A DNA stretch of 64,000 bases from Palsa-513 sp050010595 (GTDB taxonomy: Bacteria > Actinomycetota > Thermoleophilia > Solirubrobacterales > Solirubrobacteraceae), in assembly GCA_050010595.1 (NCBI GenBank), contig JBEKKS010000007.1:68860-132859 (forward strand), read 5' to 3'. A program made the position numbers and the translations under genes. Of the stretch, positions 56,799 to 64,000 are shown in pieces. Under the pieces are notes generated by a model, which did no database searches, had not been told where the DNA came from, and worked only from the letters and a program-made list of their open reading frames with translations. Numbering within the stretch: position 1 is the stretch's first letter; every line of letters starts with the position of its first letter.

Positions 56799-59258
56799 CT
56801 AAGCCGAAGCCAGCCGCCCCGCGTAGCCCTTGCAGTCGTAGAGCACGTAGTTGAGTCCGCCGATCGGGTAGAACCAGACCGGCTTCTGCGGCGTGCCGAT
56901 GTTCGTCGGTGGGCGCCAGAGTTGAGGCTTGACGATTGCGCAGGCCTGTCTGACGGCCTGCGATGCGGGATTGCCCCCGCGCCAGGCGTACGCGCCACCG
57001 AGCATCACGTAGCGCGCTGCGCCGGCCGCGACGAAGTGGGCGAGCTGCTTCGGCGTCAGCGCCGGCGTCTGCGTGCCGTAGCCGCCGATCGCTGCCGCGC
57101 GGTAGCCGAGCAGGATCATCGGTGCCGCCGTGATCGAGGCCTGCGTCAGGAGGGTCCAGCGCGCATGCGGTGCGCGAGCATCGACGTAGTGGAAGAGCTC
57201 GCTCAGGATCGGGAGGGTGGGGGCGGCGGCGCCGATTCCACCCTGGCCGGCGTCGACGTATGGTCCGGCGGCCGGGAATGTTCCGTCGACCGGGATCTCC
57301 CAGACTGTCCGCGAGTAGAGCGCGGGTGCCAGCAGGAGGGCGACGAGCGCTGCCGCCATCGTCGCCGCGACGAGGCGTGGGCGCACCCAAGCCACGACGA
57401 CGCTCGCGATCGCGGCGAGGATCACGACCGGCCACAGCCACTTCAGGTAGTCGTGCTGGCCGGCGAGCAACTGGATCTGCTCGATCACCGTCAGGGCGAT
57501 CGCGACCGCAGGCAGCGCCAGATACCGGCGGTCACGACGCACGAGCTGGACGAACGCCCAGGCTCCGCAGGCCGCCACGATCCCGACTCCGGGCGCCAGG
57601 GCGGAGGTGTAGTAGGGGTGGACGATCCCGTCTGAGGCGCTCAACACGACGAACTCCGCCAGCAGCCAGCCGCCGAAGACGAGCAGCAGGGCGAGCCGGC
57701 GATCCTCGCGCCGGGTGTCCCTGAAGAGCACAAGCATCAGTGCGACGAGCCCGACGAGTGCGAACGGCAAGAGCCACGCGGCCTGCGTGCCGAACGCGCT
57801 GCCGAACAGGCGTAGCGCGCCCGGCGCCGGACCCAGCGCCACCGGCGAATAGCTGCGCAGCGTGGTCGGCGTCGCGGGCGCGCTCGGCGTTTTGGTGCTG
57901 GTAGGCGTCTGCGGCACATACTGGTCCCACGGGATCGTCGTCACGCCAGTCGTGCCCGCGAGCACGCCGGTATCGGTCCAAACGTAGGGACTCGTCCCGG
58001 TCGACCCGGTGGTCCCGGTCGCGTGAGTGCTGGCCCCGGACGGACTGGTGGTGCCTGCGGCGTACGTGCTGGTGCGCGTCGAGCCGGTGGTGCCTGCGGC
58101 GTACGTGCTGGTGCGCGTCGAGCCGGTGGTGCCTGCTGCGTACGTGCTGGCCCCGGACGGCGAGGTTGTCCCCGGGGCGTAGGTACCGCCGCCTGATGCG
58201 CGCTGACCCGTCGTCCCGGTCGGTCCCGTGCTGAGCGAGAACGAGGTCGGGAGCGGCTGCCAGCCGATCCCGTCCTGCTCCAGCGCTTTGATCCGCTCGC
58301 TGGTGATCGCGTTGCTGTCGGGCGCCGGTTGCGCCGCGGACGCTCCGACGACGCCGGAGGAGAAGCTTTGGCCGGAGCCACCGACCTCGCCCGCGACACG
58401 CCCGAAGCCGTTGTAGGCGAAGGTCAGCGAAATCTCCGAGTCGTCGGTCGTACCGCCGACATAGGGACGCTCGTGCTGCGGGATCAGGTCGACTGTCGTG
58501 ATCCAGGCCATCGAGATGACCCCGAGCACCACGGCGGCAAGCAGGGTGCGCGTCGCGCGTCGGCGGATCGAGCCGCGGGCGCAGACGAGGTAGGCGAGGC
58601 CCATCCCGGGCACGATCAGGTAGGCAGCGAGCGCCTTCGTGTTGAAAGCCAGGCCGGCCAGGACCGCAGCGAGGATCAGCGTGCGCAGCCGGTCATTCTC
58701 GATCGCGCACAGCAGTGCCCAGCCGGCCAGGAGCATCAACAGGATCAGCAGCGCATCGGTGTTGTTGTCGCGCGTCGTCGCGACGAAGCCGGGGAAGAGT
58801 GCGATGACGGCAGCTGCGCCGACGCCAGCCCAGCGCCCGAAGCGGGGGGCGACGACGAAGTAGCTGAGCGCCACCGTGAGGAAGCCACACGCGGCTTCGG
58901 GTATCAGCAGCGAGAGTGCGTGGAAGCCAAGCACCTTCGCGCTGATCGCCTGTAGCCATAGCGCGAGCGGCGGCTTGTCGACCGAGATCAGCCCACCGGG
59001 GTCGGAAGCGACGAAGAAGAAGTTGTGGAACGACAGCAGCATCGACTTGACCGCTGCCGAATAGAAGTTGTTGCCGTAGCCGTTGTGGCTGATCCCGTGA
59101 CCTTCGAGCACCGCCGAGATCACCAGGACGACGAGAAACGCTGCGTGCTCGACGCGCAGCGTGAACTGTCGGCGGCCCAGGCGCAGCTGTCGTGCGAGCG
59201 CCGGTCTGTGCCCGCTTGGCTCTTCGACGCGCTCTGCCGGCTGCTCTCCGCTCGTCAT
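56799..59258 (-). CDS. GT39/ArnT-like membrane glycosyltransferase with 13-residue repeats
   Basis: 819 residues, start ATG at 59258. About twelve membrane segments. The first outer loop FYSAAVKSMLLSFHNFFFVA, then GLISVDKPPLALWLQAIS, is the GT39-type site and matches the paralogue at 7573-9369. An extracytoplasmic insert of about 160 residues carries Thr/Ser/Gly/Ala-rich tandem repeats. The C-terminal soluble domain of about 150 residues (LTPKQLAHFVAAGAARYVML) follows the last membrane segment. It probably uses polyprenyl-phosphate sugars; the acceptor is unknown. No neighbour shares the operon; a secreted PKD protein is next upstream on the same strand. Confidence 0.85.
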   Translation of the reverse strand: MTSGEQPAERVEEPSGHRPALARQLRLGRRQFTLRVEHAAFLVVLVISAVLEGHGISHNGYGNNFYSAAVKSMLLSFHNFFFVASDPGGLISVDKPPLALWLQAISAKVLGFHALSLLIPEAACGFLTVALSYFVVAPRFGRWAGVGAAAVIALFPGFVATTRDNNTDALLILLMLLAGWALLCAIENDRLRTLILAAVLAGLAFNTKALAAYLIVPGMGLAYLVCARGSIRRRATRTLLAAVVLGVISMAWITTVDLIPQHERPYVGGTTDDSEISLTFAYNGFGRVAGEVGGSGQSFSSGVVGASAAQPAPDSNAITSERIKALEQDGIGWQPLPTSFSLSTGPTGTTGQRASGGGTYAPGTTSPSGASTYAAGTTGSTRTSTYAAGTTGSTRTSTYAAGTTSPSGASTHATGTTGSTGTSPYVWTDTGVLAGTTGVTTIPWDQYVPQTPTSTKTPSAPATPTTLRSYSPVALGPAPGALRLFGSAFGTQAAWLLPFALVGLVALMLVLFRDTRREDRRLALLLVFGGWLLAEFVVLSASDGIVHPYYTSALAPGVGIVAACGAWAFVQLVRRDRRYLALPAVAIALTVIEQIQLLAGQHDYLKWLWPVVILAAIASVVVAWVRPRLVAATMAAALVALLLAPALYSRTVWEIPVDGTFPAAGPYVDAGQGGIGAAAPTLPILSELFHYVDARAPHARWTLLTQASITAAPMILLGYRAAAIGGYGTQTPALTPKQLAHFVAAGAARYVMLGGAYAWRGGNPASQAVRQACAIVKPQLWRPPTNIGTPQKPVWFYPIGGLNYVLYDCKGYAGRLASA
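57990..58184 (-). repeat. Five tandem 39-bp units (13-residue repeats)
   Basis: Inside the GT39-like gene, the units read TYAPGTTSPSGAS, TYAAGTTGSTRTS (twice), TYAAGTTSPSGAS and THATGTTGSTGTS. The two TRTS units (58048-58125) are identical at DNA level. Slippage could vary the copy number. Thr/Ser density suggests an extended linker or glycosylated stretch outside the membrane. Confidence 0.85.
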
Positions 59259-59361
59259 CGCGCGCGGCCGCTGAGGCAGCGGGTCGCGACGCAGCTCTCT
59301 TCTAAGACGCTGTGTCTCACGGGCCCAGAAGACTATGCGAGCGGGCAGCGCCCGCGCTGCG

Positions 59362-60954
59362 CTACGCGCGCTTCGGGGCGACGATCACGCTGGCGCTGCA
59401 AGCTTCGCGTGACCACGGAGCGCTCGCCGTCGTGCGTGCGTAGAGGCAGGCCCGGCGGCGCTTGGTTGTCTGCTTCGCGCCATTGTTGCCCGCACGGGTG
59501 GTGACGGTCGTCGTCGTGCAGTGCCGTGTCTCGCGCCCGCGACGCCCGTGACGCACGTCACCGCACCTCGTCGTCGCGTGGGAGCTGAGCTTGTCCGACC
59601 CCGAGGATCCCGACGAGCCGGCGGTCGTGCCGGGCGGGTTGGTGACGTCGATCGACTCGCTCGTGGTGCCGCTGTTGCCGAAGCTGTCGGTGACCGTGAG
59701 CGTCACGTTGTAGGTGCCGCCGGTCGTGTAGCTGTGCGTGACGCTCTGACCGCTGGCGCTTTGGCCGTCACCGAAGTTCCACGTGTAGCTCGCGATAGCT
59801 GCGCCGGTGCCGGCGGTCGCGCTCAGGGCAACCGGTGTCCCGCGCGCGACGCTCGCGGGAACGCCGCCGATCGTCGGCTCGAGCGATGACATCTGCTGAC
59901 ACGCGTCGGCCTGGTTGCTCCACGCTCCCTGCAGGTAGTAGTGGGCGCCGTTGATCGTCTCGTCGTAGAGGGTGCCCGCGCTTGCGCTGCCACCCTCGGT
60001 CGGCAGGAAGGATTCAGGGTTCCACGTGGTTCCATTGCAGATGTCAGCGATCTCGTTTCCGGCCGCGTCATACCACGCGTTTAGCAGGGGATCGGTGACC
60101 GTCTCGAGCATCTCGTGCGTAAGTGCCTTGATCGCGACGTCCGCGAACCCGGGGTCGCCCTGGGGCTCCTGGACATTCGCGTTCCCGTCCTCCTGGCAAG
60201 ACTTCGCATCACTCGCGGAGTCGAGCAGCGTGAACGGGATCATCAGGTAGAGAAGTGTCGAAGAGCCCTCTGTCGCGTAAGAGTGCAGGCTGCAGTACGA
60301 GTTGGTCGAGCATTGGCCGCCTCCATCCATGCAGGTGACGACCGTGTCCGGAGTGAGGACGACGTACATGTCGCTCATGCCAATCGGCAGGCCACGTGCC
60401 GTGATGAAGCTCTGTAGCTCGGTGAGCAGCTGCGAGTCCCAGAGGCAGGTCGATGCAGTTCCCGTCGTCGTTGAGCAGCCCCCGCCGGCCGGGTAGGGAT
60501 CGCGGTCGATCAGCGTGCCGCCATAGCTCTGCGAGTAGGCGGCGTTGCCGGCGGCATCCGCGTACTGGCCGGCGACCGAGAAGACGTTCGCGTTTCCGCC
60601 GCTGTCGTGGGCAACGTTCTGCAGGTAGTTAGCGACCGTTTGCTCGGTGCCCGCTTGGAATGCGCCCGCGGGATCCCAGAAGACGGCGTAGGTCGTTTCC
60701 GAGTGCATGACCGGGCCGCCGTGGTAGGTGACGCCCGCGTTCGTCCCATCGAGTGGGTCGGCAAACGCTGTGCCGACCGTACTGCCCGCCAGCGGAGCAA
60801 GGCCGACCGGCTTTCCCTGGGGGCCGCCGGCGACGACCACAGCTCCAGCGGGCGCGGCGCATAGAAGCCCGACAAGCACGGCGAGGACCATGGCGCCGCG
60901 CCACGTGTGGCGGGCATTGGACAGATCCGACGTGCTGGGTCTCGTGCGTGGCAC
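59362..60954 (-). CDS. Secreted PKD-domain protein with a peptidase-like HE motif
   Basis: 530 residues, start at 60954 (an internal ATG 21 codons later is possible). A signal peptide (about residues 22-40, ending AAPAGAVVV) is followed by a domain of about 320 residues: ETTYAVFWDPAGAFQAGTEQ, MYVVLTPDTVVTCMDGGGQC, and HEMLETVTDPLLNAWYD followed by GNEIADIC. The latter recalls the HE(L/M)xETxTxP region of EXORDIUM-like proteins. One PKD domain (about 370-455, WNFGDGQSASG, SYTTGGTYNVTLTVTD) comes next, then a Cys/Arg-rich basic tail. The tail may be poorly structured. The activity is unproven. Confidence 0.82.
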   Translation of the reverse strand: MPRTRPSTSDLSNARHTWRGAMVLAVLVGLLCAAPAGAVVVAGGPQGKPVGLAPLAGSTVGTAFADPLDGTNAGVTYHGGPVMHSETTYAVFWDPAGAFQAGTEQTVANYLQNVAHDSGGNANVFSVAGQYADAAGNAAYSQSYGGTLIDRDPYPAGGGCSTTTGTASTCLWDSQLLTELQSFITARGLPIGMSDMYVVLTPDTVVTCMDGGGQCSTNSYCSLHSYATEGSSTLLYLMIPFTLLDSASDAKSCQEDGNANVQEPQGDPGFADVAIKALTHEMLETVTDPLLNAWYDAAGNEIADICNGTTWNPESFLPTEGGSASAGTLYDETINGAHYYLQGAWSNQADACQQMSSLEPTIGGVPASVARGTPVALSATAGTGAAIASYTWNFGDGQSASGQSVTHSYTTGGTYNVTLTVTDSFGNSGTTSESIDVTNPPGTTAGSSGSSGSDKLSSHATTRCGDVRHGRRGRETRHCTTTTVTTRAGNNGAKQTTKRRRACLYARTTASAPWSREACSASVIVAPKRA

Positions 60955-60989
60955 TCACCTCCGAGATCGGTGAACGCCGGCCGCCCGGC

Positions 60990-61030
60990 AACGCCCCCTA
61001 AACGCCCGTTCTACGCACTAGAACGCCCGT
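60990..61030. promoter_or_regulatory. Spaced AACGCCC direct repeats upstream of the PKD gene
   Basis: AACGCCC occurs at 60990, 61001 and 61022 (the last two as AACGCCCGT). The spacings of 11 and 21 bp are close to one and two helical turns. On the coding strand of the PKD gene they read GGGCGTT, about 36 to 75 bp before its start. The phasing resembles binding sites of a dimeric regulator such as an OmpR-type protein. Confidence 0.4.
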
Positions 61031-61093
61031 CCACCGTAGAAGCCCGGAGTCGGCCGTATTGGCCACCGCCGAGCCGACTACCCTGTGCACCGC

Positions 61094-61167
<74 letters not shown>

Positions 61168-61517
61168 CTCAGAACCCCAGCAGAGATGGGCGCACGGCGT
61201 CAAATGCCCTTACGGGACGGGGCTGCGCGAAAAGAGCCGAGAAGGGTCTTCAAAGCCCGACAGGGGCACCGCAATCACTGTCGTTCGGTGCGCAACCCGA
61301 AAGCCTCACTGTGGGCGACAGCGACAGCGGGCGGACGGCTTGCGCGGGCTCCTGCAATCGTCGGCAGCACGCGCCCGTGGAACGAGGCTGACGGGATGCT
61401 CCCCGCGGTAACGAGCTGCGTGCTCGCGATGCCGGCGACTGCTCCTTTCGCAGCATGCGAGCGCGGCTGCCCGACGGTTGAGCGGCTCATTGTTAGCGAC
61501 TACCTGAGGCCCATTGC
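61168..61517. other. Gene-free stretch after the CAT tRNA
   Basis: About 350 bp to the regulatory array at 61518 in which no frame reads as a protein on either strand. I see no repeat or RNA structure I can name. It starts exactly at the tRNA 3' end, where integrated elements often have their left edge. Confidence 0.5.
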
Positions 61518-61556
61518 CTTTGAACCGCAAAGTATGCTTTGCTTTGCGTGTCAAAG
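61518..61556. promoter_or_regulatory. Array of five CTTTG/CAAAG half-sites
   Basis: CTTTG (61518), CAAAG (61528), CTTTG (61537), CTTTG (61542) and CAAAG (61552) form nested inverted repeats with 4-5 bp spacers. They lie just upstream of the Shine-Dalgarno of the membrane-protein gene. The likely ligand is the winged-helix protein encoded at 62257, an autoregulated pair. Confidence 0.6.
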
Positions 61557-61582
61557 TTACCGGAGGACCAAGGAGGCGCATC

Positions 61583-62248
61583 ATGCAAGGAACAGAAGGC
61601 ATCGATCAGACTGCGCTCGGTGACGACGGCGACGAGCTCGATCCGCACGAGGCGGCCAGGCTGCTCGCAAAGGCCGAGCGGGACGCGAAGCGCCAGTTCA
61701 ATCTGAGCCCGCCGTGGATCACAGTGCTCGGGGGCGTGGTGATCGTCGTCGCCTACGGCGCGCTGTGGCTCTCGACGCGCGACCAGCACCCCTACAGCGG
61801 ACCGAACCTCGGCGTAGTCGCGCTCGTGTACGTGGCGGTGATCGTCGCGATCGCCTTCTCCGTGAAGGTTTACCGGCGCGCGAGCGCCGGCGTCAGCGGC
61901 CCCTCCACGCGCCAGCAACAGCTCGAGGGCGTCGCGATCCTGGTGTCGTTCATTCTCGGGAGCCCCGTTATTCAGGGCGCGATGAAGAACTACGGCGCCA
62001 GCCACGCGATCGTCTACGGCGTGATCCCAGCCGCTGGGCCGCTGATCATCGTCGGCACCACTGTGCTCGGCATTGCCGCCAGCAAAGCCGACTGGCCGCA
62101 GTTCGCTGCCGCACTCACAGTCATCACCGGCGGCGTCGTCGCAGCGTTCGTCGGACCGAGCGCGGCGTGGCTCGCAGCCGGCATCGCCCTCGGGGCAGGC
62201 GTGATCGTTTACGCCGCCGTCACCGCCCAGCGGCTCCGCCGCGCCTAA
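61583..62248 (+). CDS. Membrane protein paired with a winged-helix regulator
   Basis: 221 residues from the ATG at 61583 with Shine-Dalgarno AAGGAGG 6 nt upstream. An acidic N-terminus (DDGDELDPHEAARLLAKAER) precedes about five membrane segments (WITVLGGVVIVVAYGALWLS, LGVVALVYVAVIVAIAFSV, and three more). I recognise no family. The regulator gene follows after 8 bp, so the two form an operon behind the CTTTG/CAAAG array. The membrane protein may sense or be controlled by the regulator. Confidence 0.75.
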   Translation: MQGTEGIDQTALGDDGDELDPHEAARLLAKAERDAKRQFNLSPPWITVLGGVVIVVAYGALWLSTRDQHPYSGPNLGVVALVYVAVIVAIAFSVKVYRRASAGVSGPSTRQQQLEGVAILVSFILGSPVIQGAMKNYGASHAIVYGVIPAAGPLIIVGTTVLGIAASKADWPQFAAALTVITGGVVAAFVGPSAAWLAAGIALGAGVIVYAAVTAQRLRRA

Positions 62249-62256
62249 GGGAACCG

Positions 62257-62556
62257 ATGGACACCGACGGACTCGACCCGGTGATCCACGCTCCCGCGCG
62301 GCTGCGAATCGTCGTCACGCTCGCAGCGCTCGCGGACGGAGACTCGCTCTCCTTCACCCGTCTCGGGGACATGCTCGAGCTGACGCCCGGCAACCTGATC
62401 ACGCACCTGCGCAGACTCGAGGACGCCGGCTACCTCACGACCAAAACGACCGGCAACGGGAGAGCATCGCTCACATCGATCACGCTCACCCGCAAGGGCC
62501 GTACCGCGCTCGACACCTACACCAACACACTCCGCGACCTGCTCGGCGGCCTGTAG
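62257..62556 (+). CDS. Winged-helix transcriptional regulator
   Basis: 99 residues, a single winged-helix domain of the MarR/HTH_34 type: IHAPARLRIVVTLAALADGD, SFTRLGDMLELTPGNLITHL with the recognition helix, RRLEDAGYLTTKTTGNGRAS for the wing, and TRKGRTALDTYTNTLRDLL as dimerisation helix. It follows the membrane-protein gene by 8 bp and presumably represses its own promoter at the palindromic array upstream. Confidence 0.9.
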   Translation: MDTDGLDPVIHAPARLRIVVTLAALADGDSLSFTRLGDMLELTPGNLITHLRRLEDAGYLTTKTTGNGRASLTSITLTRKGRTALDTYTNTLRDLLGGL

Positions 62557-62683
62557 GCAGCAGAGGAGCTTGCATCCCGCACCGTTACCGACGTGTAACC
62601 GGGCGCCGTGTACAGTCACGCGCGTCCTGCCTTGAAGCCAACCCATCAAGGTCACGGATAGCCGACCGAAGGGGCCGTCCGGC

Positions 62684-63295
62684 ATGCGTCATCGCACGCT
62701 CATCGCCAAGTCCGTCATCGCGGTGGCCGTCGTCTTGCTGCTCGCAGGTTGTGGCGACAGCTCGAGCGGCCCGAATGTGGCGCGGTTAGGTGCGGCAGCC
62801 GGGCCTGGAGGCGGTTCCGGCTCGATCGGTTCGGGCTCGGTCGGCCCGGGATCCTCTGGCTTCACCGCCCAACTGCTCAAGTACGCGGCGTGCGTGCGGG
62901 AGCACGGCGTGCCCAACTTCCCGGACCCGAGCGCTAATGGGGGATTGCGGGTGCCCGTGGATCAATCTTCGCCGGCGTTCGCGGCGGCGCAGGCGAGGTG
63001 CCACAAGCTCCTGCCCGGTGGCGGCCTACCGGCCGCCGGCGCGGCGACTCACCCTTCCGCACAGGCGCTCGCGTCGATGTTGAAGACCTCACGATGCATG
63101 CGTCGCCACGGCATCTACGACTTCCCTGACCCTACTTCTCGCATTCCGTCCAACCTCTCGCGCCGCGGCGTGGTTGCCGACATGGGCGGAGTGGTCCTGG
63201 TGTTCCCGTCCGAGTCCGCGATGCGGTCACCGGCGTTCGCGCAGGCGGAGTCCAGGTGCAACCTCGGGCCCCTCGGCCAGAACCTAGGCGGCTAG
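62684..63295 (+). CDS. Lipoprotein with an internal duplication
   Basis: 203 residues. The signal peptide ends in lipobox LLAGC with lipidated Cys23. A Gly/Ser linker is followed by two similar units: KYAACVREHGVPNFPDPSAN ... SPAFAAAQARCHKL, and KTSRCMRRHGIYDFPDPTSR ... SPAFAQAESRCN. Each has paired Cys residues and the HGxxxFPDP core. I recall this repeat in many actinobacterial lipoproteins near exporters, but no function is known. It has its own 127-bp upstream gap. Confidence 0.85.
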   Translation: MRHRTLIAKSVIAVAVVLLLAGCGDSSSGPNVARLGAAAGPGGGSGSIGSGSVGPGSSGFTAQLLKYAACVREHGVPNFPDPSANGGLRVPVDQSSPAFAAAQARCHKLLPGGGLPAAGAATHPSAQALASMLKTSRCMRRHGIYDFPDPTSRIPSNLSRRGVVADMGGVVLVFPSESAMRSPAFAQAESRCNLGPLGQNLGG

Positions 63296-63455
63296 AGCCA
63301 GCGCACGGCTTCGACCTGGCGCCCAGTAAACAGGCCCCGAACCGCCGATCGGCGACGTGTCTGCGTCCAGGTGTCACCGACAGCCCTACTCTCACGTCGG
63401 CCTTGGACGGGAATCGGCACGGTGGCAGGCACCGAGAGAGACGTGTTTGGCCAAC

Positions 63456-63496
63456 ACTCACAATCCGTCGGTCCAAGGTCGAGTCCCGGCTGGCTC
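63456..63496 (+). repeat. Decayed copy of the CAT tRNA 3' half
   Basis: Aligns with 61125-61166 of the tRNA at 36 of 42 columns with one 1-nt deletion. The anticodon region reads CTCACAA instead of CTCATAA. The 5' half is absent, so it is not a tRNA gene. A 3'-half repeat of a tRNA is the usual footprint of site-specific integration; the copy has drifted. Confidence 0.7.
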
Positions 63497-63575
63497 GTAG
63501 AGAAAACCCCACTACCAGAGGGCTTTGCACTCGCGCGACCGGCTCGCTACGCTCTCCGCGTCCCCAACCGTGGTG

Positions 63576-64000
63576 ATGATGAACAACGTCGACGCGGTAT
63601 TGGCCCACTTCATCGTTTCAAGCGATGTGGAGCGTTCCCGCCGCTTCTACACCGAAGTGCTCGGCGGCAGCGTTGCCTTCTCCGGACCCGGGGGGCTGAC
63701 CTATGTTGCGCTGTCCAACAGCTGGGTAATCATCAATGTCGGCGGTGGCCCGACTGACGATAAGCCCGCGGTGACGCTGGAGGCGCCGCGCGATCCTGAT
63801 CGGGTGAGCAGCTTCCTCAATATTCGCGTGCGGGATATCGCGGCCGTGTACGCGCAATGGAGTGCCAGGGGCGCTGACTTTCTGACGCCGCCCAAACAGC
63901 ACGAGTACGAGATCCGCTGCTATATCCGCGATCCGGACGGCCATCTGATCGAAGTCGGGCAGACCACCGACCCGGACGGCGACTGGTCACCCGCTCACTG
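63576..64000 (+). CDS. VOC (glyoxalase-like) family protein, 3' end outside window
   Basis: About 141 residues up to the window edge, with no stop. It starts at one of the stacked codons GTG GTG ATG ATG (63570-63581); I use the ATG at 63576. The VOC pattern shows AVLAHFIVSSDVERSRRFYT, EVLGGSVAFSG, VSSFLNIRVRDIAAVYAQWS, and IRDPDGHLIEVGQTTDPDGD. Third positions seem less GC-biased than in most of the window. It lies just beyond the tRNA 3' copy, which would fit a transferred segment. It is not closely similar to the VOC gene at 3582-3995. Confidence 0.85.
   Translation, partial: MMNNVDAVLAHFIVSSDVERSRRFYTEVLGGSVAFSGPGGLTYVALSNSWVIINVGGGPTDDKPAVTLEAPRDPDRVSSFLNIRVRDIAAVYAQWSARGADFLTPPKQHEYEIRCYIRDPDGHLIEVGQTTDPDGDWSPAH

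Noticed and set aside
58026..58185. Short repeats that might suggest a CRISPR array
   Set aside because: The units are contiguous 39-bp codon-phased repeats inside a coding frame, without spacers.
61186..61623. Open frame after the CAT tRNA
   Set aside because: It has no protein-like segments and runs across the operator array and the strong Shine-Dalgarno of the next gene.
63440..63500. Second complete tRNA gene
   Set aside because: Only the 3' half aligns; there is no 5' acceptor or D arm and the T loop has a deletion.

Overview
The window is high-GC, gene-dense DNA from a bacterium that looks like an actinobacterium of the Thermoleophilia (Solirubrobacterales/Gaiellales-like). This placement is inferred from gene content and order: type IV pilus genes with PilM/N/O but no secretin PilQ in view, aroC-aroKB-aroQ-pepQ and efp-nusB blocks, and a tlyA-nadK-recN ... 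steA ... pyrG ... xerD order like that of mycobacteria. Almost all reading frames are real genes, commonly joined by 1-16 bp stop/start overlaps, and many start at GTG.

Layout. (1) 1-15000: type IV pilus locus in two parts. pilB (cut by the window edge), pilT and pilC come first; then, after unrelated genes (VOC protein, membrane protein, RNase D, OmpR-type regulator, GT39-like transferase, a 59-residue DnaJ-type zinc protein), come the pilin, pilD, pilM, pilN, pilO and a Ser-rich PilP-position protein. (2) 15043-19305: shikimate pathway, with aroC, a fused aroK-aroB, aroQ and an Xaa-Pro peptidase. (3) 19197-27985: a block that splits pepQ from efp. It holds two tandem paralogous membrane proteins, another membrane protein, an LCP-family protein, a two-component system, a tiny coiled-coil ORF and a DEAD-box helicase. 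(4) 28081-35587: efp, nusB, an XseB-like ORF, ispA, dxs, tlyA, nadK and recN. (5) 35610-40129: ilvA, a hybrid histidine kinase and an aldo/keto reductase, sitting between recN and steA. (6) 40210-47794: steA, two membrane proteins (one MraY/GT4-like), pyrG, an M20 peptidase, a DUF3866 protein and xerD. (7) 47882-56150: an ABC exporter, deoB, mutM, glutaredoxin, recO, dgt and dnaG. (8) 56151-64000: a more accessory end, with an HNH gene broken by an in-frame amber codon behind a perfect LexA-type box, tRNA-Asn, a repeat-bearing GT39-like transferase, a secreted PKD protein, a CAT-anticodon tRNA, a membrane-protein/winged-helix pair behind a CTTTG/CAAAG site array, a lipoprotein, a decayed copy of the tRNA 3' half and a truncated VOC gene.

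The most notable items are the SOS-box/HNH/amber arrangement beside tRNA-Asn, the tRNA and its decayed 3' copy bracketing about 2.3 kb, the operator array of the small regulator module, the steA-membrane-MraY-like operon, and the tandem GT87-like pair. I did not find a CRISPR array, a phage or an insertion sequence.
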